Positions 43,937 to 54,870 of a DNA stretch of 64,000 nt are shown one piece after another (the stretch's first letter is position 1; every line of letters starts with the position of its first letter). The stretch is from contig CM050446.2 in NCBI GenBank assembly GCA_027563935.2, positions 30,321,501 through 30,385,500 of the forward strand, read 5' to 3'. Source of the DNA: Costus lasius. Its lineage: Eukaryota; Streptophyta; Magnoliopsida; Zingiberales; Costaceae. Below the pieces are notes generated by a model that was given only the letters and a program-made list of their open reading frames with translations, made no database searches and had not been told where the DNA came from. The translations under genes were made by a program, and so were the position numbers.

Positions 43937-45587
43937 TGATGGAGGGGCCAACACTACCCCTAGAAGGTCTGGTAGGACTAGGAGGAAGCCCACCAGATAT
44001 GGCTTTCCCTCCTAGGTCACCCCCTTCTTTCCTTTCTGCACTTTCCATATTTGCAATTTGCTTTGGTAAGAATAAGCTTTAGTTCTAGGGCACCTTGTAG
44101 TTTCCTTATTAAGGTCATATATTACCTTCTAGAATAGTCTACTGGTTTTTGTGTTAATAATTGGGCAGGTTAAAGCCCAGCTCAAGGGGACACTAAAGAA
44201 GCTCAAGCTAAACTACTCAAGTGAAGCTCCAATTATGGAAAGAGGCACTTCAACACTTTAACTAGAGACTTCAAAGTTGAAGGAGCTTATATTGAATGCA
44301 ACTCCACCTTCCAAATCAGCCCAAGGCGCCACTTAATATGAGGATGAATTCGAATGTGAAGAACCAGCCCACAACTTGCCAATTGAGGAGCCTTCAATGC
44401 GCCTAACCATCAAGGATCAATCAAGATCCACAAATCAATGGATTCCCATCTAGATCCCCAATTTGTGGAACCATCTTTGGAAATCTCTTAGCCGCCAATG
44501 CTCTAGAAGGAAGGATTTTCAAATTCAAATGGATTCAATGCATAAAGACGCCATCTCATCCAAGCAAACAAGGAAGGAGCTCAAGAGGATTCGGCCACCA
44601 GAAAGCTCCATCAAAGAAAGAAATTCGAATTTCAAAATTCAAATTCCTAGAAGGCAATGTTTTAATAGAGCATTAACTTTCTTGCCTCTCTTTGAAATTG
44701 CGCCTAGGGTGAAATGTCACCCTTGCCCATGGCTTATTCAGCCTATAACTTGTAATCTCTTTGATCTTGTCGAGTAGTTGCCTAGATGAAAAAAAAAACT
44801 TGTGTTAGCATTGGTGCTTGTGTCGCCTAAGGATTTTCTACCTCCCCCTCTTCTAAAGGGCCGAGCCCTTTCCCTTCACTTCTTCTCCTCTTCTAGCCAA
44901 GACCCTCCCCTTCTCATCCTCAAGGTTTTCTCCAATGCAAGTTCACTTCTTCCATCATTGACGTGGGTGCACACTTGAAGCTGAAACCTAAAGGAAGACA
45001 TCAAATTAATCAAGCTAAGTTTCTCCAACACTTTGTGATGTTTTCTTTCTTTCTTCAAGAACATCTTCCTACACTAATTTGAATTGATTGTTGTAGGTTG
45101 GAGCAAGGACTTGGAGGCTTCCTTAACTTGGCGCAAATCTTCTTCTTCCCCCCCTTAAATTTAGATAGTCTCATAGTCATGTTAGCAAGAGAATTTGGGA
45201 GCCTATCTCCCCTCTTGACTTGATTTCCTTGTTGGACACTTATTATTTCTTAACACTCACCCACGCCTGTGTGGGCTTGTTTGGATTGCATGTGTGTAAG
45301 CTCATAGGGCTCTACTTCGTTGCCATCAACCATTGGACCGGTGAAGAACGAGAAGGTGACCCCTTCTATTCTCAAGGGGTCCAAGGTGAGTTTTTACTTC
45401 AAGTCATTTCTAATTTTGTAAGTAGTTTTAAGTAATTGTAGTTTTCGATTTTCCCTATTAAAATACAAAATATTTTCTCAACCTCGTTAGTGTTAATCTC
45501 GATTTTTACTACAAAATAAAAAAAAACATATTTTCTCAAAGGCGTTGTTTGCATGCACCTTGTTCTGTGATTGAATCCCCTACATCA
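43937..45587 (+). repeat. Gypsy 5' LTR
   Basis: 1651 bp, from TGATGGAGGGGCC to CCCTACATCA. Its last 300 bases share blocks with the gag-only LTRs: TGTAAGCTCATAGGG, ATTGGACCGGTGAAGAACG, TTCTATTCTCAA, a CAAGGTGAGT donor-like site at 45382-45391, and GCGTTGTTTG. The first 1.3 kb are mostly unlike it. Confidence 0.88.
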
Positions 45588-45589
45588 GT

Positions 45590-45602
45590 TGGTATCAGAG
45601 CC
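45590..45602 (+). other. Gypsy primer-binding site, initiator Met tRNA
   Basis: TGGTATCAGAGCC lies two bases after the LTR. The next bases (TATCTTAGAATAGATTTT) resemble the gag-only leader and are cut at 45620 by copia-3. Confidence 0.92.
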
Positions 45603-45620
45603 TATCTTAGAATAGATTTT

Positions 45621-47335
45621 TGAAGGGTCCCCTTCAAGGGGGAGCGCAAGCATGAAAAACCCCTTTCAAGAGGGGGGCAAACCCTAGAACATGCGGAAAT
45701 GTATTCTTCTAGAGTTTCAATAAAATCGTTTGCATGAACTCATGTAAATGATCAACTTTATAATTAACCAAAGATCAAGTTTGAGATCTTTTACCATAGC
45801 CATGTAAGGGTGGCGGCTTGGAAGCTAGAGGCCGAAGAGGGCTCTCCTCCAAAGAAGACACACACAAAGGATGAAGGCTTACTTCTTGCGCAACTTGATG
45901 TGCTAGCAACAATTGCCAAGGTGCCCTTTGGTGTTGAGGAGATGAGATGTTCTTCCTTGTCGCCGAGAGCTCTTCTCCAAGATCGTCCACACACACCCAC
46001 GAGAGAGAGCTTCGAAAGACACAAGGAACATTAAGCTTTTGCGTTATTTGGCGTTAGGCGTTTTCAAGACTTCCCATTAAGGAAAGTCATCAAGACATGC
46101 GTTCATGTCTTGTGAACTTATCCCCAACGCCAATTCAATTGAACCAATCGAACACAAATGTGAACCGGATCAATTGAATTCGGTTCAATTCCAATTGGTC
46201 CAAAGACCAAAAGAACCAACCCAAGCCATGGTCTAAATCTCTATGAACCATGAAGATTCAAGATCTAACCGTACATCTCATGATGCTCTTGATCTCACCG
46301 ATCTAGCATCCACACTCTCGATCGAAGCTTACCGATCTCAAGCCCTAATCAATCAAACATGATCAGACTGGATCTCACTTACAATCAGAGTTTAAACTCC
46401 TTTAAACTGAATCAAAACAATCCAGTCCACACGATCTGACTCAAGTAAGCCATATCACCAAATTGTGCGACCCTAAGGGTTTCCTTTAAATGTCGGTAAC
46501 GATAACTCTCGTTATCACAATCAGTGAGGGGTATCTAGCAACACATCACTGTCTCCCGATATAAAGGAAAGAGTCTTCCAAGACTACACCCAAATCACAG
46601 CACAAGGTGAATCAACATCACAAGGCATACAAGCATCCTTTGCCACTGGATGTTCTTATTGGACAAGCGAGTCAAGCTTGTTACTCCAATACAATGAGCA
46701 TGATTAGATCAGATCAACATAGTCATCTGGGTATGGCCATACACTTTCTCAATCATCTCATATAAGGGGGGCCCTTTAGAACATCACACTCCTTAAACAA
46801 GGAGACGGCAATCCTATGTCTATCACTAGTGCCCTAACATGATTCAAGCTCACCATCCAAGATAGTCTATAATCATTATGTTTCAAATGATATTGAACAA
46901 CCTCAAGACAATGACAATCATCATTTAGAAACACAAATGATCTCAAGTCAGAGGACATGTGCCACCTAGTGCTTACAAGGAATATTCACATTGTGACAAG
47001 CAATGGAATATCCTAGTAGGGTCTGTCCAGTACATCCAATGTACCCATGAGTCTACATCTTATTCCATGCTCGAAGCATCCTATAAGATTTGCACTCATA
47101 TTAGTCTCAATCATATCAAGGCTGTCTCATGTTCACCAAGATATCTCGACTAAGGACATAGAGCATGTCAGCCAAGCTGAACAGCTTTGAGACATTATTC
47201 AGTAGTACACTTATTACAGCAGACAAGGTAACAACCTGAATAATAACCATGCCTTTATAAACACAAAAGTTTATTACATGATACTTATACAATCCCAAAG
47301 GCCTCAAACATTAGCCTTAAGGGCATACCCCAACA
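45621..47335 (-). repeat. Copia-3 3' LTR
   Basis: 1715 bp; on the plus strand TGAAGGGTCCCC...ATACCCCAACA. It is followed (47336-47350) by the inverted polypurine tract ATCTCCCACTTGCAC, which marks it as the 3' LTR of a minus-strand element. Confidence 0.95.
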
Positions 47336-47355
47336 ATCTCCCACTTGCACTTAAT

Positions 47356-50300
47356 CTAATGGTTGAGAAATCTCAAACCCATATTATTACAGTGCTTCTC
47401 ATGCTTCTGCTGCGCCAGAGGCTTGGTAAGCGGGTCTGCCAGATTGTCATCTGTATGAACCTTGCAAATTTTGATCTCGCCTCGATCAATGATCTCCCGG
47501 ATCAAGTGAAACCGTCTCTGTATGTGCTTGGACTTCTGGTGCGACCGTGGTTCCTTTGCTTGTGCGATGGCTCCAGTGTTATCACAGAAGATAACCAAAG
47601 GATCAGCACTCGAAGGAACGACACCAAGTTCTCTCACGAACTTACGAATCCACACTGCCTCCTTGGATGCTTCCGAGGCTGCAACATACTCGGCTTCTGT
47701 TGTGGAATCAGCAACAGTTGACTGTTTGAAACTCTTCCACACCACTGCTCCACCATTCAAGCTAAAAATATAGCCTGATTGCGATCGGAAATCATCCTGG
47801 TCCGACTGGAATGAAGCGTCAGTATATCCCTCTATACTGAGTTCTTCCTGACCACCATATAACAAGAACATATCTTTGGTCCTCCGCAGATATTTTAAGA
47901 TGTTCTTGACCGCAATCCAGTGCGCCATACCTGGATTACTTTGGAACCGACTGGTCACGCTTAACCCGTAAGCGACGTCTGGGCGAGTACACAACATCGC
48001 ATACATAATGGACCCAATAGCCGAAGCATAAGGCCTATTGTCCATTTCATCTTTCTCAGTCTGTGTTTGTGGACACTGACTCTTTGAAAGACTCAGACCA
48101 TGTCTGACTGGAAGACATCCACGTTTAGAATTTTCTAAATGGAATCTCTCCAGGACTTTATCGATGTAAGTACTCTGGCATAGCCCGAGAAGCCTCTTAG
48201 ATCTATCCCGGTAGATCTTCACACCTAATACATAGGCTGCTTCTCCTAGATCTTTCATCTGGAAACATTTTCCTAACCATGCTTTAACCGCATGCAGTTC
48301 AGGAATATCATTTCCAATGATCAAGATATCATCGACGTAGAGGATTAGGAATGTAATCACGCTCCCACTAAACCTCTTATATACACACGGGTCATCCTCT
48401 TTCTTGATGAAACCAAACTCAGAGATTGATTCATCAAAACGAATATTCCAGCTTCTTGATGCTTGCTTAAGTCCATAAATGGACTTCTTTAACTTGCATA
48501 TCTTATGACGATCTGATGGATTAGTGAAACCCTCAGGTTGTGTCATATACACATCCTCATCCAGATTTCCATTAAGGAAAGCTGTCTTCACATCCATCTG
48601 CCAGATCTCATAGTCGTAATATGCAGCTATCGCGAAAAGAATCCGAATAGACTTAAACATGGCTACAGGAGAGAAAGTTTCATCATAATCTATCCCGTAG
48701 ATTTGTTTGAAACCTTTCGCAACTAGCCTGCCTTTATAGGTAACCACGTTACCATCCATGTCAATCTTCTTCTTGAAGATCCATTTACAGCCTATAGGGA
48801 TTACTCCCGGAGGCGGATCAACCAAATCCCAGACTTGGTTATCTGACATGGAGTCCATTTCGGCTCGCATAGCTTCAAGCCATCTAGCTGACTCCGGTCC
48901 ACTGACCGCATCCGCATAAGTAAGGGGTTCATCATTGTTAATGATGTAGACTCCGTCATAGCGCTCAGGCTGTCGACGGATCCTTCCCGATCTTCGCGGT
49001 TCCCGTGATATCTGAGCCTCAGGTTGTTCAATAACCGGCTCAGGCTCATCCAACTGCACTTGACTACTTTGTCCTTCCTCTGGATTCTCATCCAGCTTTA
49101 TTTCTCTCCCACTGGCCTCTTGCAGAAGAAACTCCTTCTCAAGAAATATGGCCGTTCGAGCAACAAATACCTTGTTCTCTTTGGGATCGTAGAAATAATA
49201 ACCCTTAGTTTCCTTAGGGTAACCGACAAAGATACATTTCTCAGATCTGCTCTCCAGTTTCCCAGAGGCGAGCTTTTTGACATAAGCCTCGCAACCCCAG
49301 ATCCTGATAAATGTCAAGCTAGGCTGTTTCCCATACCATAACTCATATGGCGTCTTTGAAACTGCCTTGGATGGCACTCGGTTTAGTACCTTTGCAGCTG
49401 TTTCCAGTGCAAAACCCCAAAAGGAATATGGAAGAGTAGCCTGACTCATCATAGAACGAACCATATCAAGTAACGTTCTATTTCTCCTCTCGGACACACC
49501 ATTCCATTGCGGTGTTCCTGGCGGAGTGAGCTGTGAGATAATCCCATACTCCTTTAGATAGTCAGTAAATTCTCGACTTAGGTATTCACCACCTCGATCA
49601 GAACGAAGTGCCTTGATATTTCGGCCTAGCTGATTTTGTACTTCATTTTTGAACTCTTTGAACTTGTCAAAAGATTCACTTTTATGTCTCATTAGATAGA
49701 CATACCCATACCTACTGAAATCATCAGTAAAGGTAATGAAGTACAGATAGCCACCTCTGGCATGTTTACTAAATGGCCCACACACATCACTGTGTATAAG
49801 GTCCAGTAAACCTGAAGCCCTTTGACCTTTGTGAGGAAAAGGTGACTTCGTCATTTTACCCATCAAACATGCTTTGCATGTATCAATCTCCTCGTAGGAG
49901 AATGATCCCAGCAGTCCATGATCATGCAACCGCTTAATGCGCTTCTCGTTTATATGGCCTAAACGACTATGCCAAAGCAAGGTGCTGTCATCAGCATACT
50001 TGGCTTTCTTATTATCAATGTTTTGTACAGAATTTTCCATGTCCAACATGAATAACCCATTGTTAATTGAACCAGTTGCATACACAATATTATCATAAGA
50101 TAAAACACACTTTGAAATCTTGCATTCAAAGGCAAATCCTTTCCTGACAAGAGCAGGAATAGAGATAATATTCTTGGTAATACTGGGTACAAAATAACAA
50201 TTGTTTAATTCTAATACAATGCCAGATGGTAAAGAAATGAAATAGTCTCCTACAGCAACAGCAGCAACCCGTGCCCCGTTTCCAACGCGTAGGTCTACCT

Positions 50301-51231
50301 CATGCTGTCCCACCTGCCTTCTTCTCTTGAGTTCCTGCACATTTGAACAAATGTGAACTCCACATGCGGTGTCCAACACCCATGAAATGGTAGAAGAAGA
50401 TAACATGACCTCAGTCACATATATACCTGAGCCAGAAGCGATGCTTCCCCTCTTATCTCCTTGGAGCGCTTTACAGTCCTTTTTCCAGTGACCTAGCTGG
50501 CCACAGTGGAAACACCTGTTGTCCTTCGACCGCTTCACCTTCTGTTTCAGCGCCTTACTGTAGTTCTTGACAGGGGCCTTGCCCTTCTTCCCCTTCTTCT
50601 TGTTCCTGGAAGGAACCATTAAGACAGAGGTTGAAGGCTTTCCCTTCAGAGTTTCCTCAGTAGTCAAGAGCATATTCAGCAGCTCTGCCGGCGTACAATC
50701 GATTTTGTTCATATTAAAATTAATAATGAACGCATCGAAAGAAGGCGGAAGAGACTGTAGAATAATATCTACAGCAAGCTCCTGGTTGACGGTATGCCCC
50801 AGTTTCTCTAGAGCCTCCTTGTGCCCAATCATCTTGAGCACGTGAGCTCCCACTGGGCTCCCCTCAGCCAGTTTGCTCTGAAAGAAGAGCTTCGTCAGAT
50901 TATAGCGTTCTGTCCTCGCCTGTGCAGCATACAGCATCTTGAGGTTCGCTATAATTTCAATAGCCGACATATCCTCATGCTGACGCTGCAGCGGTGGCGT
51001 CATAGACGCTAGCATCAGGCAAGCGACATCAATGCTATCATTGACGTGCTTTTCGTAGGCATCCCGAACCGCCCTTGCGGCGTTCGGCGCGGGCTGCGGC
51101 GGTATCGCCGTCTCGAGGACATACAGTTTCCTCTCTGCCTTAAGAACGATCTTAAGGTGTCCGAACCAGTCAGAGAAGTTCGGCCCAGCAAACTTCTCCC
51201 TTTCCAGTAGGGATCGCACATTGAAGTTCAT
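47356..51231 (-). CDS. Ty1/copia Gag-Pol polyprotein, intact (1291 aa)
   Basis: An uninterrupted copia polyprotein, very close to the copia-1 product. It has a Gag head starting MNFNVRSLLER, zinc knuckle CFHCGQLGHWKKDC near residue 240, protease DTAC near 287, integrase HHCC and D-D-35-E (HSDVCGPF, RSDRGGEYL, NGVSERRN), RT with YVDD in ILYVDDILIIGND, and RNase H with GYTDASF and TEAEYVAAS. It is three residues shorter than copia-1; a short deletion is visible in the linker after integrase (EPEPVIEQ). All catalytic residues I can check are present. With LTRs differing by about 0.2% and a clean target duplication, this is the best candidate for a functional autonomous element in the window. Transcription cannot be judged. 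Confidence 0.96.
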   Translation of the reverse strand: MNFNVRSLLEREKFAGPNFSDWFGHLKIVLKAERKLYVLETAIPPQPAPNAARAVRDAYEKHVNDSIDVACLMLASMTPPLQRQHEDMSAIEIIANLKMLYAAQARTERYNLTKLFFQSKLAEGSPVGAHVLKMIGHKEALEKLGHTVNQELAVDIILQSLPPSFDAFIINFNMNKIDCTPAELLNMLLTTEETLKGKPSTSVLMVPSRNKKKGKKGKAPVKNYSKALKQKVKRSKDNRCFHCGQLGHWKKDCKALQGDKRGSIASGSGIYVTEVMLSSSTISWVLDTACGVHICSNVQELKRRRQVGQHEVDLRVGNGARVAAVAVGDYFISLPSGIVLELNNCYFVPSITKNIISIPALVRKGFAFECKISKCVLSYDNIVYATGSINNGLFMLDMENSVQNIDNKKAKYADDSTLLWHSRLGHINEKRIKRLHDHGLLGSFSYEEIDTCKACLMGKMTKSPFPHKGQRASGLLDLIHSDVCGPFSKHARGGYLYFITFTDDFSRYGYVYLMRHKSESFDKFKEFKNEVQNQLGRNIKALRSDRGGEYLSREFTDYLKEYGIISQLTPPGTPQWNGVSERRNRTLLDMVRSMMSQATLPYSFWGFALETAAKVLNRVPSKAVSKTPYELWYGKQPSLTFIRIWGCEAYVKKLASGKLESRSEKCIFVGYPKETKGYYFYDPKENKVFVARTAIFLEKEFLLQEASGREIKLDENPEEGQSSQVQLDEPEPVIEQPEAQISREPRRSGRIRRQPERYDGVYIINNDEPLTYADAVSGPESARWLEAMRAEMDSMSDNQVWDLVDPPPGVIPIGCKWIFKKKIDMDGNVVTYKGRLVAKGFKQIYGIDYDETFSPVAMFKSIRILFAIAAYYDYEIWQMDVKTAFLNGNLDEDVYMTQPEGFTNPSDRHKICKLKKSIYGLKQASRSWNIRFDESISEFGFIKKEDDPCVYKRFSGSVITFLILYVDDILIIGNDIPELHAVKAWLGKCFQMKDLGEAAYVLGVKIYRDRSKRLLGLCQSTYIDKVLERFHLENSKRGCLPVRHGLSLSKSQCPQTQTEKDEMDNRPYASAIGSIMYAMLCTRPDVAYGLSVTSRFQSNPGMAHWIAVKNILKYLRRTKDMFLLYGGQEELSIEGYTDASFQSDQDDFRSQSGYIFSLNGGAVVWKSFKQSTVADSTTEAEYVAASEASKEAVWIRKFVRELGVVPSSADPLVIFCDNTGAIAQAKEPRSHQKSKHIQRRFHLIREIIDRGEIKICKVHTDDNLADPLTKPLAQQKHEKHCNNMGLRFLNH

Positions 51232-53000
51232 GGTGTTCGTTGCTGCAGGAATCTACAATAAGCAAGAACAGCAAGGTCAGTATCAATGTTCAGAATCAAT
51301 CCAGGACTTAAGAAAGATTCTTTTTCTCACTATTTTGTCTGACTGAAAAATCCAGTAAACAGTCCGAAAGAGTAACACTCTTTTAGTGAGATGGGATCCA
51401 GATTTCATACTTGGTCTTCGCGTCCCGCTCAGGCGAGATAAGATGCACAAAGATGACAAGCACTAATTTCTGGTAGGCTGTCCCAGCCAATCGCCAACCC
51501 GTGCGATTCCCCTTCATCTGGGCAATCCAGCAGACTGTGCCAACTGAGTTGGTACAACACAGTCTCTGATCCCTCAGATGGCTGCCTCCATGTGCTACCA
51601 TATGCGCCACATATGTAGCCTACATGGTCAAGCTGACCCGACCTACTCCCTGGACCACCACGTGCTATGCTGAGCAACGAGCAGGGATAAATCCCTACTC
51701 TGTAACACGCAGGTGAAATCCAGCACCGTCTGAAGATAGATGGACGTGCCCACTGAGTGGGTACAACATGGCTCCAACGATAGTCAGAACGGTGAGGTTT
51801 CGCGTCAGAAGGCTTACGAGCTTGATATGTTAGCGTTGGATTTTAACGGTCTTTTATCTTCTTGACTATCATGCAAGTCCTATGGTGATAGCAGAAGATA
51901 AACACATGCAATTCTACTTATATAAGCAATAAGCAATAAAAGAAAGCATGCTGATCTTATGTGGTAAATGCCCATGAACCCTAAGTAAGACCTTAATTTT
52001 ACTTAAGTCTTCACTTGAGCTCCATTTGCATCTCATCTGGTCCAACCCAGGGCCCTAGCGCCAAGAGCACCTCAGGTGCGCCACCAGCTGAATGCCCCTT
52101 TGGGATGTGTGCATTTGTGCTCTTGTCTAATCAAATACAATTTGATCTATCTAGACAAGCTTTGACTCGCAGGTCAATTATACAATAGATTAAAAAAATG
52201 TGATTCGCAGATCACAATAATATTATCTTACAAGTATAATCCCAGGCTCGCAGGCCCCAGCACAGCACACAATTAACATGGGCGGCCCACATAAGAATAA
52301 ATAAACAAGCACATGGCATCAAACATTCCACATGTGATCCAATTAAAAGAAAATAAATTTTTGAAAAACCCCATTGGCATCAATTTTAATTTTCTTATCA
52401 GTCCTACAACCTTACAATGGTCCATTGATAGGGATCCACTCATACATCTAGTCAGATCCACTGCCCTTGCATGCACCGAGTCCTAACTGACCCGAGTTGA
52501 CCTAATGGTCAACCATGCATCCGCCAAGGGCTGAACCACCTTCAAGAGTTTTGGCAAGCGGGTGTGACCCCGGGCCTAACTCAAGAGTGTTCATTGGTTG
52601 TCTCAACCAGACCTCGTTACACGCCCTTGATGCAGTCAACCTATAGCCACCCAGTGCATGCGCATAGGTGCTATCAGGTCAACCCATCTGAGCTGTCAGA
52701 TGGTCTGATCAGACTTGGATCTATTTAGATTATGCTTTCAACCCTACCAACCCATCTAAGGGATTATAGTAGACGCTTTAGATCTAATGGGTGCGCAAGA
52801 TAAGGCTTTTCCTTTTCAAAACATGAACAAGCGCTTACCATAACATTATACATGCGCAATTCAAAGATAAACCTACATCTAAGAGTTTTAAACTAGCATG
52901 TAGTTTATTCGGCATGTACATAGATCTAAACATTGCAAGCGCAAACAAGGATCACTTAAAGCAACCACATGATTCATGCATAACCTGCTCTGATACCAAT
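51232..53000 (-). other. Copia-3 leader and PBS
   Basis: The PBS TGGTATCAGAGC (minus, 52987-52998) lies two bases inside the 5' LTR. The ~1.75-kb leader is a diverged copy of the copia-1 leader. The paired hairpins are kept (51532-51565 intact; the other near 51745-51770 with one mismatch), as is the splice-acceptor-like TATTGTAG before gag. I see no gene. Confidence 0.85.
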
Positions 53001-54715
53001 TGAAGGGTCCCCTTCAAGGGGGAGCGCAAGCATGAAAAACCCCTTTCAAGAGGGGGGCAAACCCTAGAACATGCGGAAATGTATTCTTCTAGAGTTTCAA
53101 TAAAATCGTTTGCATGAACTCATGTAAATGATCAACTTTATAATTAACCAAAGATCAAGTTTGAGATCTTTTACCATAGCCATGTAAGGGTGGCGGCTTG
53201 GAAGCTAGAGGCCGAAGAGGGCTCTCCTCCAAAGAAGACACACACAAAGGATGAAGGCTTACTTCTTGCGCAACTTGATGTGCTAGCAACAATTGCCAAG
53301 GTGCCCTTTGGTGTTGAGGAGATGAGATGTTCTTCCTTGTCGCCGAGAGCTCTTCTCCAAGATCGTCCACACACACCCACGAGAGAGAGCTTCGAAAGAC
53401 ACAAGGAACATTAAGCTTTTGCGTTATTTGGCGTTAGGCGTTTTCAAGACTTCCCATTAAGGAAAGTCATCAAGACATGCGTTCATGTCTTGTGAACTTA
53501 TCCCCAACGCCAATTCAATTGAACCAATCGAACACAAATGTGAACCGGATCAATTGAATTCGGTTCAATTCCAATTGGTCCAAAGACCAAAAGAACCAAC
53601 CCAAGCCATGGTCTAAATCTCTATGAACCATGAAGATTCAAGATCTAACCGTACATCTCATGATGCTCTTGATCTCACCGATCTAGCATCCACACTCTCG
53701 ATCGAAGCTTACCGATCTCAAGCCCTAATCAATCAAACATGATTAGACTGGATCTCACTTACAATCAGAGTTTAAACTCCTTTAAACTGAATCAAAACAA
53801 TCCAGTCCACACGATCTGACTCAAGTAAGCCATATCACCAAATTGTGCGACCCTAAGGGTTTCCTTTAAATGTCGGTAACGATAACTCTCGTTATCACAA
53901 TCAGTGAGGGGTATCTAGCAACACATCACTGTCTCCCGATATAAAGGAAAGAGTCTTCCAAGACTACACCCAAATCACAGCACAAGGTGAATCAACATCA
54001 CAAGGCATACAAGCATCCTTTGCCACTGGATGTTCTTATTGGACAAGCGAGTCAAGCTTGTTACTCCAATACAATGAGCATGATTAGATCAGATCAACAT
54101 AGTCATCTGGGTATGGCCATACACTTTCTCAATCATCTCATATAAGGGGGGCCCTTTAGAACATCACACTCCTTAAACAAGGAGACGACAATCCTATGTC
54201 TATCACTAGTGCCCTAACATGATTCAAGCTCACCATCCAAGATAGTCTATAATCATTATGTTTCAAATGATATTGAACAACCTCAAGACAATGACAATCA
54301 TCATTTAGAAACACAAATGATCTCAAGTCAGAGGACATGTGCCACTTAGTGCTTACAAGGAATATTCACATTGTGACAAGCAATGGAATATCCTAGTAGG
54401 GTCTGTCCAGTACATCCAATGTACCCATGAGTCTACATCTTATTCCATGCTCGAAGCATCCTATAAGATTTGCACTCATATTAGTCTCAATCATATCAAG
54501 GCTGTCTCATGTTCACCAAGATATCTCGACTAAGGACATAGAGCATGTCAGCCAAGCTGAACAGCTTTGAGACATTATTCAGTAGTACACTTATTACAGC
54601 AGACAAGGTAACAACCTGAATAATAACCATGCCTTTATAAACACAAAAGTTTATTACATGATACTTATACAATCCCAAAGGCCTCAAACATTAGCCTTAA
54701 GGGCATACCCCAATA
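53001..54715 (-). repeat. Copia-3 5' LTR
   Basis: 1715 bp, nearly identical to 45621-47335. The plus-strand right end reads CCCCAATA instead of CCCCAACA, a single change at the terminal CA/TG. A TATAAAGG is on the minus strand at 54632-54639. Confidence 0.95.
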
Positions 54716-54870
54716 ATTTTAGCCTAAAAACTAATTTTCAACTTCTAAGACTTTCTTTGGACCTAGGTGTTTTAAAGAAGTGGTTTTTCATAATCTGCTA
54801 CTATACTTATCATACTACTTTTAGTAGCCTTATTATCAAAACTACTCTTTTTTTCAAAACTACTACCACA
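54716..54870 (+). other. Gypsy leader, downstream part
   Basis: Resumes after copia-3 and leads to gag. TTTGGACCTAGGTGTTTT and the start context ATGACTACTAGATC are shared with the gag-only element's leader at 13940-14101 (minus). Confidence 0.85.

Larger units (their letters stand above)
45616..54720 (-). mobile_element. Copia-3, complete and potentially active, ATTTT target duplication
   Basis: The element runs 45621-54715 (9095 bp) with ATTTT at 45616-45620 and 54716-54720. Both LTRs are 1715 bp and differ at about four sites by eye, all transitions, including the terminal CAACA versus CAATA. It has an intact polyprotein frame and the same leader architecture as copia-1. It interrupts the gypsy leader 18 bases behind the PBS. 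Confidence 0.95.

Noticed and set aside
45810..46034. 74- to 77-codon ORFs in the copia-3 LTRs (also 53190-53414)
   Set aside because: Present in both LTRs by identity, on both strands, without a matching ORF in the copia-1 LTRs.
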